From contig PHEF01000027.1 of assembly GCA_002842875.1 (NCBI GenBank), positions 1 to 47,643 on the forward strand: a stretch of DNA of 47,643 nt, written 5' to 3'. The first letter of the stretch is position 1, and each line of letters starts with the position of its first letter. The translations under genes were made by a program, and so were the position numbers. This stretch comes from Alphaproteobacteria bacterium HGW-Alphaproteobacteria-3. Its GTDB lineage: Bacteria > Pseudomonadota > Alphaproteobacteria > Parvibaculales > Parvibaculaceae. This document shows, one piece after another, positions 27,440 through 36,122 of the stretch. Below the pieces are notes generated by a model that was not told where the DNA came from, made no database searches, and saw nothing but the letters and a program-made list of their open reading frames with translations.

Positions 27440-29575
27440 ATGAGTGATACAAGCAGCGCCGCGCCGGCAAAGGGATTGCTCGGCAGTCTCGGCATCTCGG
27501 GCATGACGCCTGGCAGTCTGTTGGCCAATCTCGCCAAGCGCGGCGACCTCGCCCTCGCCTTCGGCGTCATGACGATCATCGTCGTGCTCATCCTGCCCCT
27601 GCCCGCCTTCCTGCTCGATTTCTCTCTCGCCATCTCGATCACCTTCTCCGTGCTCGTGCTGATGACAGCGCTCTTCATTCAGAAGCCGCTCGAATTCAGC
27701 GCCTTCCCGACCGTTCTCCTTATTGCGACGATGTTGCGGCTCGCGCTGAACCTCGCCTCCACGCGCCTTATTCTCGGCCAGGGTCACGAAGGCACCGGCA
27801 GCGCCGGCAAGGTCATCGAGGCTTTCGGCAACTTCGTGATGCAGGGCAATTTCGTCATCGGCGTTATCGTCTTTGCGATCCTTGTCATCGTGAACTTCGT
27901 CGTCATCACCAAGGGTTCGGGCCGTATCGCGGAAGTCGCGGCACGTTTCAGTCTCGATGCCATGCCTGGCAAGCAGATGGCGATCGACGCCGACCTCTCG
28001 GCCGGCCTCATCGACGAAAAAGTGGCGCGCAAGCGCCGCACGGACCTGGAGAATGAGAGTTCATTCTTCGGTGCCATGGACGGCGCATCGAAGTTCGTCC
28101 GGGGCGATGCGATCGCGGGCCTCCTCATTACCTTTATCAACGTGGTCGGCGGCATCGTGATCGGCGTCGCACAGAACGGCATGAGCTTCGGCGATGCCGC
28201 GCAGGCCTATACGTTGCTCACCGTCGGCGATGGCCTTGTAAGCCAGATACCCGCGCTCATCGTGTCGACCGCCGCAGGCTTGCTCGTCTCGAAAGCGGGC
28301 GTCGAAGGCGCAGCCGACGAAGCCCTCTTCGATCAACTTTCCGGTTACCCGCAAGCGCTCGGCATGTCCTCTTTCGTGATGGGCACCATGGCGCTTCTTC
28401 CTGGTCTTCCCGCCATTCCCTTCCTTCTGCTTTCCGGCGCATCCGGTGGCCTCGCCTTCTATTTGACGAAGACGCGCAAGAAGCGCCAGACCGACGCCGA
28501 TCTTGCGGAAGCTCAGGAAGCGGAAGCAAAACCGGTGGCGGAAGAGCCGATCAGCACCGCGCTGAAGATGGACGAACTGCGCCTTGAAATCGGCTACGCG
28601 TTGCTGCCGCTCATCAACGGCAAGGACCATCAAAAGCTCACCGATCAGATAAAAGCCCTGCGCCGGCAGATCGCGAGCGACATGGGCTTCGTCATGCCTT
28701 CCGTTCGCATCCTGGACAATGTCCAGATCGACTCGAACAGCTATGTCATTCGTGTGAAGGAAGTCGAATCCGGCCGAGGCGACGTCTATGTCGGTCAGCT
28801 CCTCGTCATGGATCCGCGTGGTGACCAAATTCAGCTACCCGGCCTCCACACGACCGAACCCGCGTTCGGGTTGCCCGCGACCTGGATCGACGAAGGCCTG
28901 CGCGAGGAAGCGTCCTTCCGCGGCTACACCGTCGTCGATCCCCCGACGGTGCTCACGACGCACCTCACCGAGATCATCAAGGACAACATGGCCGACCTTC
29001 TCTCTTATGCGGAAGTGCAGAAGCTGCTCGACGAACTGGGCAAGGAGCACAAGAAACTCGTCGACGATCTCGTCCCCTCGCAAATTACCGTCACGGGCAT
29101 TCAGCGCGTACTGCAGACATTGCTTACCGAACGCATTTCGATCCGCGACCTTCCGACGATCATGGAAGGCATTGCGGAGGCGGTTGGTCACACGCAGAGC
29201 CTCACGCTCATCACCGAGCATGTTCGCGCACGCCTCGCCCGCCAGATTTGCGCCGCGCATATGGACGCTGACAACGCCTTGCCGCTCGTCACATTGTCGC
29301 CGCGCTGGGAACAGGCCTTCGTGGAATCTCTCGTCGGCCAGGGCGAAGAGAAGCAGCTCGCCATGCAGCCGTCGGTGCTGCAGGAGTTCATCGCATCCAT
29401 GCGCGATCGCTTCGAGGAGGCTGCGCGTACCGGAGAAGTGCCGGTTCTGCTCACCAGTCCCGGCATCCGGCCTTATGTACGCTCCATTATCGAGCGCTTC
29501 CGCCCGCAGACATTCGTCATGTCGCAGAATGAAATCCACCCCCGCATCCGGCTGAGAACCGTTGGTAACGTGTGA
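27440..29575 (+). CDS. flhA: Flagellar export gate protein FlhA
   Basis: A 711-residue integral membrane component of the flagellar secretion system. The N-terminal half has about eight membrane segments with the FHIPEP-family stretch TMLRLALNLASTRLIL. The FHIPEP loop region is GKQMAIDADLSAGLI and RRTDLENESSFFGAMDG. The C-terminal cytoplasmic domain (about 370-711) forms the substrate-docking ring. The ATG at 27440 is used; an ATG at 27436 ends at once in another frame. It closes the operon, 50 bases after flbD. Confidence 0.97.
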   Translation: MSDTSSAAPAKGLLGSLGISGMTPGSLLANLAKRGDLALAFGVMTIIVVLILPLPAFLLDFSLAISITFSVLVLMTALFIQKPLEFSAFPTVLLIATMLRLALNLASTRLILGQGHEGTGSAGKVIEAFGNFVMQGNFVIGVIVFAILVIVNFVVITKGSGRIAEVAARFSLDAMPGKQMAIDADLSAGLIDEKVARKRRTDLENESSFFGAMDGASKFVRGDAIAGLLITFINVVGGIVIGVAQNGMSFGDAAQAYTLLTVGDGLVSQIPALIVSTAAGLLVSKAGVEGAADEALFDQLSGYPQALGMSSFVMGTMALLPGLPAIPFLLLSGASGGLAFYLTKTRKKRQTDADLAEAQEAEAKPVAEEPISTALKMDELRLEIGYALLPLINGKDHQKLTDQIKALRRQIASDMGFVMPSVRILDNVQIDSNSYVIRVKEVESGRGDVYVGQLLVMDPRGDQIQLPGLHTTEPAFGLPATWIDEGLREEASFRGYTVVDPPTVLTTHLTEIIKDNMADLLSYAEVQKLLDELGKEHKKLVDDLVPSQITVTGIQRVLQTLLTERISIRDLPTIMEGIAEAVGHTQSLTLITEHVRARLARQICAAHMDADNALPLVTLSPRWEQAFVESLVGQGEEKQLAMQPSVLQEFIASMRDRFEEAARTGEVPVLLTSPGIRPYVRSIIERFRPQTFVMSQNEIHPRIRLRTVGNV

Positions 29576-29773
29576 CGAAGAGGGCCGAGACGGAGAAGCA
29601 TCACTCGTGGTTCGCGCACCGCATTAACCACCCGGTGTCCCGGTTCCCGTCCCGTTTTGCCAGGCTCCCTGTACCTGACGGACGCAACAGCGCACGCATG
29701 GATGACGATTTTGCGACGCAGGCGGAGGTTTTCGCTGCGTAAATCGCTAGACCTCGTCTCATTTTGGGATAGG

Positions 29774-29837
29774 CTCTCCCGGCACTTCGACGGAAAGCGC
29801 CTGCGTGGTGGCTGGGCGGTCCGTCGTGCCGGGAGAG
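29774..29837 (+). promoter_or_regulatory. Long stem-loop in the leader of the following membrane-protein gene
   Basis: A twelve-base perfect stem CTCTCCCGGCAC (29774-29785) / GTGCCGGGAGAG (29826-29837) continues past a small bulge with GACGG/CCGTC, closing a 27-base loop. It lies 36 bases before the start codon in a 298-base gap after flhA. That gap holds no recognisable gene; a TTAACC half-site is at 29624. The structure may control the downstream gene. Confidence 0.5.
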
Positions 29838-29873
29838 GGGTTCTCCTGTCCGGTAACGCTTGAGGGGGACAAT

Positions 29874-30197
29874 ATGGATTTCTCGAACTATCTGAACGAA
29901 GCTTTCGCATGGGCTCGTATGGGCTTTGACACCGTCAATTCGATTCAGGGCTTGGTGATCGCGCTGATCGCGGCCGTACTCATGAGCCGGTACAACCGCA
30001 TATTGGTTTATTCGCTGGGCGCGACGGTCGTCCACGAGCTCGTGAATGTCGGCCGCAACTTCTATGCAGGCGCCGCCAATCCACTGCCGGATTATCTCGA
30101 TCTCGACGTGCTCAAGCTCGTCGCGATCCGCTTCATCGGTTATCTGATTGCGATCAGCCTGATCTATCTCGTCCGGCGCCTGTTCTTCCGCGGCTAA
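29874..30197 (+). CDS. Small inner-membrane protein of unknown function
   Basis: A 107-residue protein with about three membrane segments: SIQGLVIALIAAVLMSRY, a middle part around VYSLGATVVHELV, and FIGYLIAISLIYLVRRLFF at the end. A GAGGGGG site fixes the ATG at 29874; an upstream in-frame GTG at 29805 would extend it into the leader hairpin. The stop codon overlaps the convergent yajQ stop (CTAA). I do not recognise a family. Its leader is strongly structured, which is unusual for this region. Confidence 0.7.
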   Translation: MDFSNYLNEAFAWARMGFDTVNSIQGLVIALIAAVLMSRYNRILVYSLGATVVHELVNVGRNFYAGAANPLPDYLDLDVLKLVAIRFIGYLIAISLIYLVRRLFFRG

Positions 30198-30679
30198 TCG
30201 CGGAAGTTTTCATACTGGAGGGGTTGCTCGATCTTCAGCCCCTTCACGAACTGGATCGCGGCCTGGAGGTCGTCCCGCTTCTTGCCGGTGACGCGAAGCT
30301 CATCGCCTTGAATGGCAACCTGCACCTTCAGGCCCGATCCCTTGATGTCCTTCACGATGCGCTTGGCCAGCTCCTTGTCGACGCCCTCGCGGATGGCGAC
30401 CTTCTGGCGCACGCTCTGGCCCGCCGCCTTTTCCGGCTCCTTGTAGTCGAGAATGCCGGATTCGATCTGGCGGCGCGCGAGGTGCCCTTGCAGAAGCTCG
30501 TGCATCTGCTTCAGCTTCAAATCGTCATCCGCGAGAATGGTCAGCTCGTGTTCCTTGCGTTCGACGGAACAGTTCGAACCCTTGAAGTCGTAGCGTTGGG
30601 CTATTTCGCGCGTCACGTTCTGAAGCGCGTTGTCGATCTCGGAGAGGTCGGTTTTGGAGACGATATCGAAGGAAGGCAT
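30194..30679 (-). CDS. yajQ: YajQ-family nucleotide-binding protein
   Basis: A 161-residue two-domain protein starting MPSFDIVSK and carrying IAQRYDFKGSNCSVE, IREGVDKELAKRIVKDIK and VQVAIQGDELRVTGKKRDDL. These are the hallmark segments of YajQ, a family reported to bind cyclic di-GMP in Xanthomonas and tRNA elsewhere. No clear ribosome binding site is seen before the ATG. Its nearness to flagellar genes may be relevant if it senses cyclic di-GMP, which is inference. Confidence 0.95.
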   Translation of the reverse strand: MPSFDIVSKTDLSEIDNALQNVTREIAQRYDFKGSNCSVERKEHELTILADDDLKLKQMHELLQGHLARRQIESGILDYKEPEKAAGQSVRQKVAIREGVDKELAKRIVKDIKGSGLKVQVAIQGDELRVTGKKRDDLQAAIQFVKGLKIEQPLQYENFRD

Positions 30680-30757
30680 GGGTGTTGACCGCGATCTGTT
30701 ACATTCGCGGCTACCTTAGCGCGCACCGGCAAGCGGCGGAAACCCGTTTTGACAAGC

Positions 30758-31168
30758 TTAGTGCCTGCGGTGAATCGTCAGTGCGATTTCGTCAAGCTCA
30801 GCCTGCTCGACCCGCATTGCTTCCTTGCGAATCTTCCGCTTCCGGCTGCCTTCGAGCAGCTCATATTTCTTGAGTTCACGGAACGCACCTGCCAGTTCCT
30901 CTTTCGCGGTTTCAAGCTGGCGCCCGATTCCCTCGATCGATTCGAGGATATTCTCCCGGCGCCGGATCACCGACTTCGCGAACATCGGATAGGCAAAATG
31001 GGCGACATCGGAGATTCCAGCCTTGCGCTGTTCCTCCTCAACCTGCGCTTCCAGATCGCTTTCGCGTTGCCGGAACTCCGCCAGCATGAGCTCGAGCTCG
31101 GTCACCTTGCGCCGCTTTTCGTCGACCTGGAACTTGTGAAGGCGGATGAGGGATTCGCGGTTCCGCAT
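30758..31168 (-). CDS. fliJ: Flagellar export chaperone FliJ
   Basis: A 136-residue, highly charged, all-helical coiled-coil protein (LIRLHKFQVDEKRRKVTELE and QRESDLEAQVEEEQRK). This matches FliJ, which binds FliI and FlhA and helps open the export gate. It starts at ATG 31168, overlapping the fliI stop (TGATG), with AAGGAGA upstream. A preceding GTG is possible. It forms a two-gene unit with fliI. Confidence 0.9.
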   Translation of the reverse strand: MRNRESLIRLHKFQVDEKRRKVTELELMLAEFRQRESDLEAQVEEEQRKAGISDVAHFAYPMFAKSVIRRRENILESIEGIGRQLETAKEELAGAFRELKKYELLEGSRKRKIRKEAMRVEQAELDEIALTIHRRH

Positions 31169-32505
31169 CACTCAGTCTCCTTGAAAGTCTCGGGGCCGGC
31201 GCGAAGTATCTCCGCCAGCGCCGCATAGCCGTCGGCGAGAGTGCAGGATTCGTCCTTGCGCTGCGCAAGAAAGGCATCGAGCGCAGGCTGGTAATGGATC
31301 GCCTCATCGACCTGCGGATCAGAGCCGGGGCGGTAAGCGCCAAGCCGGATCAGCTCCTCCATGTCGTCATAGGTCGCCATCAACGCCTTGGCACGGCGAA
31401 TGAGATCGCTTTCCTCTGGCGCATTGCAATCCGGCATCGTCCGGGAAATGGATTTGAGCACATTCACGGCGGGATAGCGGCCCCGCTCGGCAATCGCGCG
31501 CTCCATCACGATATGGCCGTCGAGGATCGAGCGGACAGCGTCGGCCACCGGCTCATTGTGATCGTCGCCATCGACCAGCACCGTGAAGAGCCCCGTGATG
31601 CTGCCAACGCCGGTGCCCGGCCCGGCCCTTTCGAGAAGCTTCGGCAGCTCGGCGAAGACGGTCGGCGTATAACCCTTGCTCGTCGGCGGCTCACCTGTGG
31701 AAAGGCCGATCTCACGCTGCGCAATGGCAAAGCGCGTCACGCTGTCCATCATGCAAAGCACATTCTTGTCGAGATCGCGAAAATATTCGGCGAGGCTCAG
31801 CGTCATATAGGCCGCCTGGCGGCGCATGAGCGCCGGCTCGTCGGATGTCGCGACGACGACGACCGAACGCGCGAGCCCCTCCGGCCCCAGATCGTCCTCG
31901 ATGAATTCCTGCACTTCGCGGCCGCGCTCGCCTACCAGGCCAATGACCGAAACGTCGCAGGCCGTATTCCGCGCCAGCATCGACAGCAGCACCGATTTCC
32001 CAACGCCCGAGCCCGCGAAAATGCCCATGCGCTGCCCGCGGCAGCATGTCGTGAAGGTGTTGAGCGCGCGAACGCCAAGATCCACCTTGCCACGCACGCG
32101 CTGACGCGTATGGGCGGCCGGTGGCACATTCCGCAAGAGATAAGGCATTGCGCCCTGCGCGATCGGTCCCTTGCCGTCGATCGGCTCACCCATCGCGTTG
32201 ACGACACGTCCAAGCCACGCGCCGGAGGGGTAGATATGCGGCTCCTCGGACGAAAGGACGGCCTTGCAGCCGACACCGATGCCCGAAAGCGGGCCGAAGG
32301 GAAGACAGAGCGCGCGGTTATCCCGGAACCCCACGACCTCGCAGATCACTTCTTCTCCGGCGCGATTATAGACGGCAAGGCGACTGCCGACTCCCATCGC
32401 ATGGAGCGGTCCCGCGACCTCGACCATCAATCCCTGAATGCTGACGACGCGTCCGTAATGCTTAACCTCGGCAAGCGCGCCTATTTCCGCCAACAATGCC
32501 TGCAC
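31168..32505 (-). CDS. fliI: Flagellum-specific ATPase FliI
   Basis: A 445-residue ATPase of the export apparatus, related to F1 beta. Walker A is AGSGVGKS (about 164-171), and the Walker B region is [13 protein letters not shown]. Type III ATPase signatures are [22 protein letters not shown] (here [19 protein letters not shown]) and [15 protein letters not shown]. It starts with GTG at 32505 with GGAAG upstream on the minus strand. It is divergent from ctrA, and both promoters share a 369-base region. Confidence 0.97.
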   Translation of the reverse strand: MQALLAEIGALAEVKHYGRVVSIQGLMVEVAGPLHAMGVGSRLAVYNRAGEEVICEVVGFRDNRALCLPFGPLSGIGVGCKAVLSSEEPHIYPSGAWLGRVVNAMGEPIDGKGPIAQGAMPYLLRNVPPAAHTRQRVRGKVDLGVRALNTFTTCCRGQRMGIFAGSGVGKSVLLSMLARNTACDVSVIGLVGERGREVQEFIEDDLGPEGLARSVVVVATSDEPALMRRQAAYMTLSLAEYFRDLDKNVLCMMDSVTRFAIAQREIGLSTGEPPTSKGYTPTVFAELPKLLERAGPGTGVGSITGLFTVLVDGDDHNEPVADAVRSILDGHIVMERAIAERGRYPAVNVLKSISRTMPDCNAPEESDLIRRAKALMATYDDMEELIRLGAYRPGSDPQVDEAIHYQPALDAFLAQRKDESCTLADGYAALAEILRAGPETFKETE

Positions 32506-32777
32506 TGGCTTCCGGCCTCTTCTATTGCGGTATGCCCGCCTGCCAATGAATTATGGGGAAGTCTTTTCCCCGCTTTTTCCGATGCGTGCAGTTTGACGCG
32601 AAGACTTTAAGACGGCGTAAACCCTGAAATGGGGAAATGTCGGCCGACGCGGACTGAGGACAAGCGCCGAAAACAGCCGCATCGACGCGCTTTTCCTTGT
32701 CCCGATTCTAGAAAAATGAGTCAGGGCAGCGACTTAGGGAACGACCCGTAAATTTTTCTAAATTTTTTTCATTCCGA

Positions 32778-32826
32778 TTAACCTTTGTTAACCAAATCGC
32801 CTTATGGTCCGAAACATGGATTAACC
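32778..32826 (+). promoter_or_regulatory. TTAACC repeats in the ctrA promoter region
   Basis: Three TTAACC hexamers occur at 32778-32783, 32788-32793 and 32821-32826. The first two start exactly one helical turn apart. CtrA half-sites have the form TTAACC or TTAACCAT, so autoregulation is likely, as for ctrA in Caulobacter. A GANTC methylation site (GATTC) is at 32704-32708, and a very AT-rich stretch lies at 32748-32775. The rest of the 369-base gap between fliI and ctrA holds no gene. Confidence 0.55.
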
Positions 32827-32874
32827 AAACCGTCGGCGATTGAGGGCATTAAAGCATCGCCGAGAGGGGGACCA

Positions 32875-33521
32875 ATGAGAGTTCTGCTCATCGAAGACGA
32901 CAGCGCGACCGCGCAGAGCATCGAGCTGATGCTCAAGTCGGATGGTTTCAATGTGTACACCACCGACCTCGGTGAAGAAGGGGTCGATCTCGGTAAGCTT
33001 TACGATTACGACATCATCCTGCTCTCACCACCCCCATCCTCATTCTCTCCGGCCTCGCCGGTATCGAGAACAAGGTCCGTGGTCTCGGCTTCGGCGCCGA
33101 CGACTACATGACGAAGCCCTTCCACAAGGATGAGCTCGTCGCCCGCATTCACGCCGTTGTCCGCCGCTCCAAGGGTCATTCCCAGTCGGTCATCAACACG
33201 GGCAAGCTCACAGTCAATCTCGACACCAAGACGGTCGAGGTCGAGGGCAACCGGGTTCATCTGACGGGCAAGGAATATCAGATGCTGGAGTTGCTCTCGC
33301 TCCGCAAAGGCACGACACTCACCAAGGAGATGTTCCTCAATCATCTCTATGGCGGCATGGACGAGCCTGAACTCAAGATCATCGACGTCTTCATCTGCAA
33401 GCTGCGCAAGAAGCTCGCGGCATCGACGGGTGGCGACCACTATATCGAAACCGTCTGGGGACGCGGCTATGTGCTGCGCGACCCCTCCGAAGGCAGCATG
33501 CCCGCCAAGGCGTCCGCCTGA
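32875..33521 (+). pseudogene. ctrA: ctrA, cell-cycle master regulator, with an internal deletion and frameshift
   Basis: The first 50 codons ([14 protein letters not shown]...YDYDIILL) match the start of CtrA. From about 33027 a different frame continues [17 protein letters not shown], then [14 protein letters not shown] and the complete winged-helix DNA-binding domain, ending at 33521. Against Caulobacter CtrA, as I recall it, residues 51-71 are missing, including phosphoacceptor Asp51. Two bases stand where 63 are expected, so about 61 are lost and the frame shifts. Read as written, translation from the ATG (32875, with GAGAGGGGG upstream) stops at 33111 after 78 residues. A DNA-binding-only protein could start at ATG 33108, without a good ribosome site. 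Either a real mutation or an assembly fault would explain it. Confidence 0.9.
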
Positions 33522-33548
33522 CCGCAAACGGATGAAACGAACGAACGC

Positions 33549-33576
33549 AAAAGGGCGCCCACCGGGCGCCCTTTTT
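33549..33576 (+). terminator. Rho-independent terminator between ctrA and chpT
   Basis: A GGGCGCCC stem extended by AAAA/TTTT with loop ACC ends in a T run. It serves ctrA on the plus strand. The symmetric A/T flanks mean it could also stop transcripts of the convergent chpT. Confidence 0.9.
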
Positions 33577-33598
33577 CATTGCCGCGTTGCGCACGCCG

Positions 33599-34261
33599 TC
33601 AGACGCCCGCACCGCCATCCGCGAATGCCGCTTCGATCACGAAGCTTTCATTGTCCATATGCGCGTCGATCGAGAGGCCAAGAGACCGTGCAACGAGCCC
33701 CGTAAAATAAGGCTGCGCGGCGCGTGCATCGAGAAACCTGTCCGGATCGCGACCGCCCAGGAATTTCGCCGTTTCCTCGGGCACCCGCGCCGCCTGGCCG
33801 GTCGAACGCACGCGCAATGTCGGCTTCGCCAGGTCGCCTTCGACCGAAACCGCAACCTCCCCGCCGCGCGGAATCGCAGCCATGCCGATAAGGACCATAT
33901 TGAGCAACAGTTTCACATAGTCCTTGCCGATGGTAGCCGCCGGAGCTTCCCAGGAAAGCGACGCCCGCTCGCCCAGCATCAGCCCTTCGGCAACCGCCTT
34001 CGCGTCCTGCAGATCGAGCTCTGCGCCCGCCGACCCGGCAGCGCCAAAGCAGAGCCTGGCAAACTGAAGCTTGGCCGATGCCTGCGCCGCACTTTTGGTG
34101 ATGAGCTCCATCGCATGAGCCTTCATCTCCGGATCGTCGTCGTCCGCAAGCACCTCCAGCCCGTTCGTGATCGCCCCCACCGGACTGATCACGTCATGGC
34201 AAACGCGGCTGCACATCAAGGCAGCAAGCTCCAACGCGGAGACATCGGTCGTTTCCGTCAT
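33599..34261 (-). CDS. chpT: ChpT, histidine phosphotransferase of the CckA-CtrA relay
   Basis: A 220-residue protein with the DHp-like opening LAALMCSRVCHDVISPVGAI, in which His22 is the phosphorylated residue, followed by NGLEVLADDDDPEM. The C-terminal part is a degenerate ATPase-like domain without ATP-binding boxes, as in ChpT. In Caulobacter it moves phosphoryl groups from CckA to CtrA and CpdR. It is convergent with ctrA, sharing a terminator between them. Here its main partner gene is disrupted, which makes its integrity worth noting. Confidence 0.93.
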   Translation of the reverse strand: MTETTDVSALELAALMCSRVCHDVISPVGAITNGLEVLADDDDPEMKAHAMELITKSAAQASAKLQFARLCFGAAGSAGAELDLQDAKAVAEGLMLGERASLSWEAPAATIGKDYVKLLLNMVLIGMAAIPRGGEVAVSVEGDLAKPTLRVRSTGQAARVPEETAKFLGGRDPDRFLDARAAQPYFTGLVARSLGLSIDAHMDNESFVIEAAFADGGAGV

Positions 34262-34407
34262 ATCAATTTGCCCCAGAACCCCTAAAAGCCTAGAAAGCCT
34301 GATAGCATCGCGCCGCCGTCAATGCCAGCCCCGGCGGCCCAAACCAGCCTTCGCCGGTCATGTGCGCTCCCGCCCGATCCGGCCGGAACAATCCAGAGGA
34401 CGACGAC

Positions 34408-35220
34408 TTGACGAGCCTGATTTCCGACCGAGCCGCCCTCACCGAGGAGTTGCGGCGGATCGCCCTCATGGCGGGCGCAGCCATCATGGACCACTATCAT
34501 TCGGAGTTCGAGGTCATCCACAAGGAAGACAAGAGTCCGGTGACAGCAGCGGACCGGGATGCCGAAGCGATCATCCTTGAAGGCCTGAGGAAGTTTATCC
34601 CGGACGTGCCGGTCGTCTCCGAGGAAGCCGCTGCCGCCGGATATATCCCAGAAATCGGCAACCGCTTTTTCCTTGTCGACCCGCTGGATGGCACCAGGGA
34701 ATTCATCAACAAGAACGGCGAATTCACAGTCAATATAGCGCTCATTGAGGAACGCGTGCCGGTTGCCGGCGTCGTTTATGCCCCGGCAAAAGACCGGATG
34801 TTCTTCGGCTACGGACCGGGGCACGCTTTCGAGCAGACGGCGGCGCCGAGCGCGGAGGGCAAGGCGGGCCCGAGTGCGCCGAAACCCATTGCCGCGCGCA
34901 AGCCCGCCGAGGACGGCCTCGTTGTCATTGCAAGCCGCACGCACCGCGACACCAAAACCGACGAGTACCTGAGCCTCTACAAGGTGAAGGAATTTCTGGC
35001 GGCGGGATCGTCGCTCAAGTTCTGCCTTGTCGCCGCCGGAGAAGCAGATCTCTATCCCCGCCACGGCCGCACCATGGAATGGGACACAGCCGCAGGGCAT
35101 GCCGTCCTTCTCGCAGCGGGTGGCAACGTCACCCAACTCGACGGCGCGCCGCTTCTCTATGGCAAGACCGAGCGCGGGCTCGACAACCCGTTCTTCGTGG
35201 CACGCGGTGCCGCCGCCTGA
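34408..35220 (+). CDS. cysQ: CysQ, 3'(2'),5'-bisphosphate nucleotidase
   Basis: A 270-residue Mg-dependent phosphatase of the inositol monophosphatase superfamily that removes phosphate from adenosine 3',5'-bisphosphate formed in sulfate assimilation. Metal-binding motifs are SEE (71-73), DPLDGTREF (91-99) and the late MEWDTAAGHAVL. The CysQ-type FINKNGEFTVNIALIE is present. I start it at TTG 34408, which has AGAGGA seven bases upstream and gives the family N-terminus. An in-frame ATG at 34360 lacks a ribosome site. No other cys genes are adjacent. Confidence 0.93.
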   Translation: MTSLISDRAALTEELRRIALMAGAAIMDHYHSEFEVIHKEDKSPVTAADRDAEAIILEGLRKFIPDVPVVSEEAAAAGYIPEIGNRFFLVDPLDGTREFINKNGEFTVNIALIEERVPVAGVVYAPAKDRMFFGYGPGHAFEQTAAPSAEGKAGPSAPKPIAARKPAEDGLVVIASRTHRDTKTDEYLSLYKVKEFLAAGSSLKFCLVAAGEADLYPRHGRTMEWDTAAGHAVLLAAGGNVTQLDGAPLLYGKTERGLDNPFFVARGAAA

Positions 35221-35526
35221 CAACGCAGAAAAAGGGTCTCCTGGTCCCCGGACCGGATCTGGATCCGGTCCGGGGCCTGGTGCTGTCGAGGCCGTCGGAG
35301 AAAAGCAAGCCGGCCGGCGCAAGCCGCGAACTGGCCCCCCGACCGTCGAGGGCTCGCGCCGGCCCCGCCATGCGATACTCGATGCTGGCGGAAATGCTTG
35401 CACGACTGAATGTGCAAGGCACATGCCGCGGCGAGAGCGGCGGCGAGGCCACCGCGATGCGTCATTGGGGGATTTTCATGTATCAGCCGGGGGCGGAAAG
35501 CCCACCCGTTCCGGAACGGGACAGGT
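35221..35526. repeat. Palindrome-rich intergenic region after cysQ
   Basis: This 306-base gap holds no convincing gene. It has a perfect 14-base-arm palindrome (35246-35259 and 35262-35275, two-base centre), a nine-base inverted repeat GGCCGGCGC (35312-35320) / GCGCCGGCC (35356-35364), and a 16-base perfect palindrome CCCGTTCCGGAACGGG (35505-35520). The last lies just beyond the stop codon of the convergent gene. None has a T tract, so they may be extragenic repeats or weak bidirectional terminators. Confidence 0.6.
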
Positions 35527-35877
35527 TCAGGGCTTCTTCGCCCACTTGCCCGGGGCCGTCTCCACATACTGACCGGACTTCGTCTTTGCGATGAGCTTTT
35601 CCGCGGCCAGCTTCTCGACGGCATTGAGGGTCGCACCGGGCGTCTTGGCTGCGATTTCCTGATAGGAAGCGCGGCGGCGAAGGTTGATGTCGTTCACCAT
35701 CGCCTTGACGTCGGGTGCAGGTGCCGCCGTCACGATGCCGACATAGCCGTTCAGCTTTTCGCCAACAAGCCCCTGGGCTTTCGCGGAATCGAGGTCGATG
35801 GCAAGAGCTGGCCCGGCAACAACGAGGGAGAACAGCAGCGCGAAAAGCGGCAGGGCGGATTTCATGAATGAGCGCAT
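35527..35877 (-). CDS. ydbL: YdbL-family periplasmic protein (DUF1318)
   Basis: A 116-residue exported protein with a signal peptide (ALPLFALLFSLVVAGPALA). The mature part contains KAQGLVGEKLNGYVG, DVKAMVNDINLRRRASYQEIA and AAEKLIAKTKSGQYVE, the DUF1318 pattern of YdbL. In E. coli ydbL, ynbE and ydbH form one operon, and YdbL is thought to tune YdbH-YnbE assembly. The order ydbH-ynbE-ydbL is kept here. GAGGAAG lies eight bases before the ATG. Confidence 0.93.
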   Translation of the reverse strand: MRSFMKSALPLFALLFSLVVAGPALAIDLDSAKAQGLVGEKLNGYVGIVTAAPAPDVKAMVNDINLRRRASYQEIAAKTPGATLNAVEKLAAEKLIAKTKSGQYVETAPGKWAKKP

Positions 35878-35891
35878 GTTTCGTGTCTTCC

Positions 35892-36122
35892 TCAGAACAG
35901 GTCCGGATTGTCGGCGAGTAATTGGTCGAGATCGCGCTCGACCCTCACCCGGACCTCCTGCTCGATCTTGACGTTGAGATTGATCTCGATGGGCTTGTCA
36001 GGTGCCTCGATTTTCACCGTGGGGTTGCAGCCCGACAGCGCGAGCGAAGACCCCAGCGCGGCGCATAGCGCAAATCTGGAGGAAATGGGCGGCATTGGAG
36101 GCTTTCTGTGCTGCAAGCTCAC
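35892..36122 (-). CDS. ynbE: YnbE-family lipoprotein
   Basis: A 76-residue small lipoprotein. The signal ends in the lipobox LALSGC, so the mature protein is anchored in a membrane by its first Cys. It then reads NPTVKIEAPDKPIEINLNVKIE, the beta-forming YnbE signature. In E. coli YnbE oligomers in the outer membrane cap the YdbH bridge. The GTG at 36122 overlaps the ydbH stop (GTGA), showing translational coupling. An internal ATG at 36095 is the alternative start. Confidence 0.92.
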   Translation of the reverse strand: MSLQHRKPPMPPISSRFALCAALGSSLALSGCNPTVKIEAPDKPIEINLNVKIEQEVRVRVERDLDQLLADNPDLF

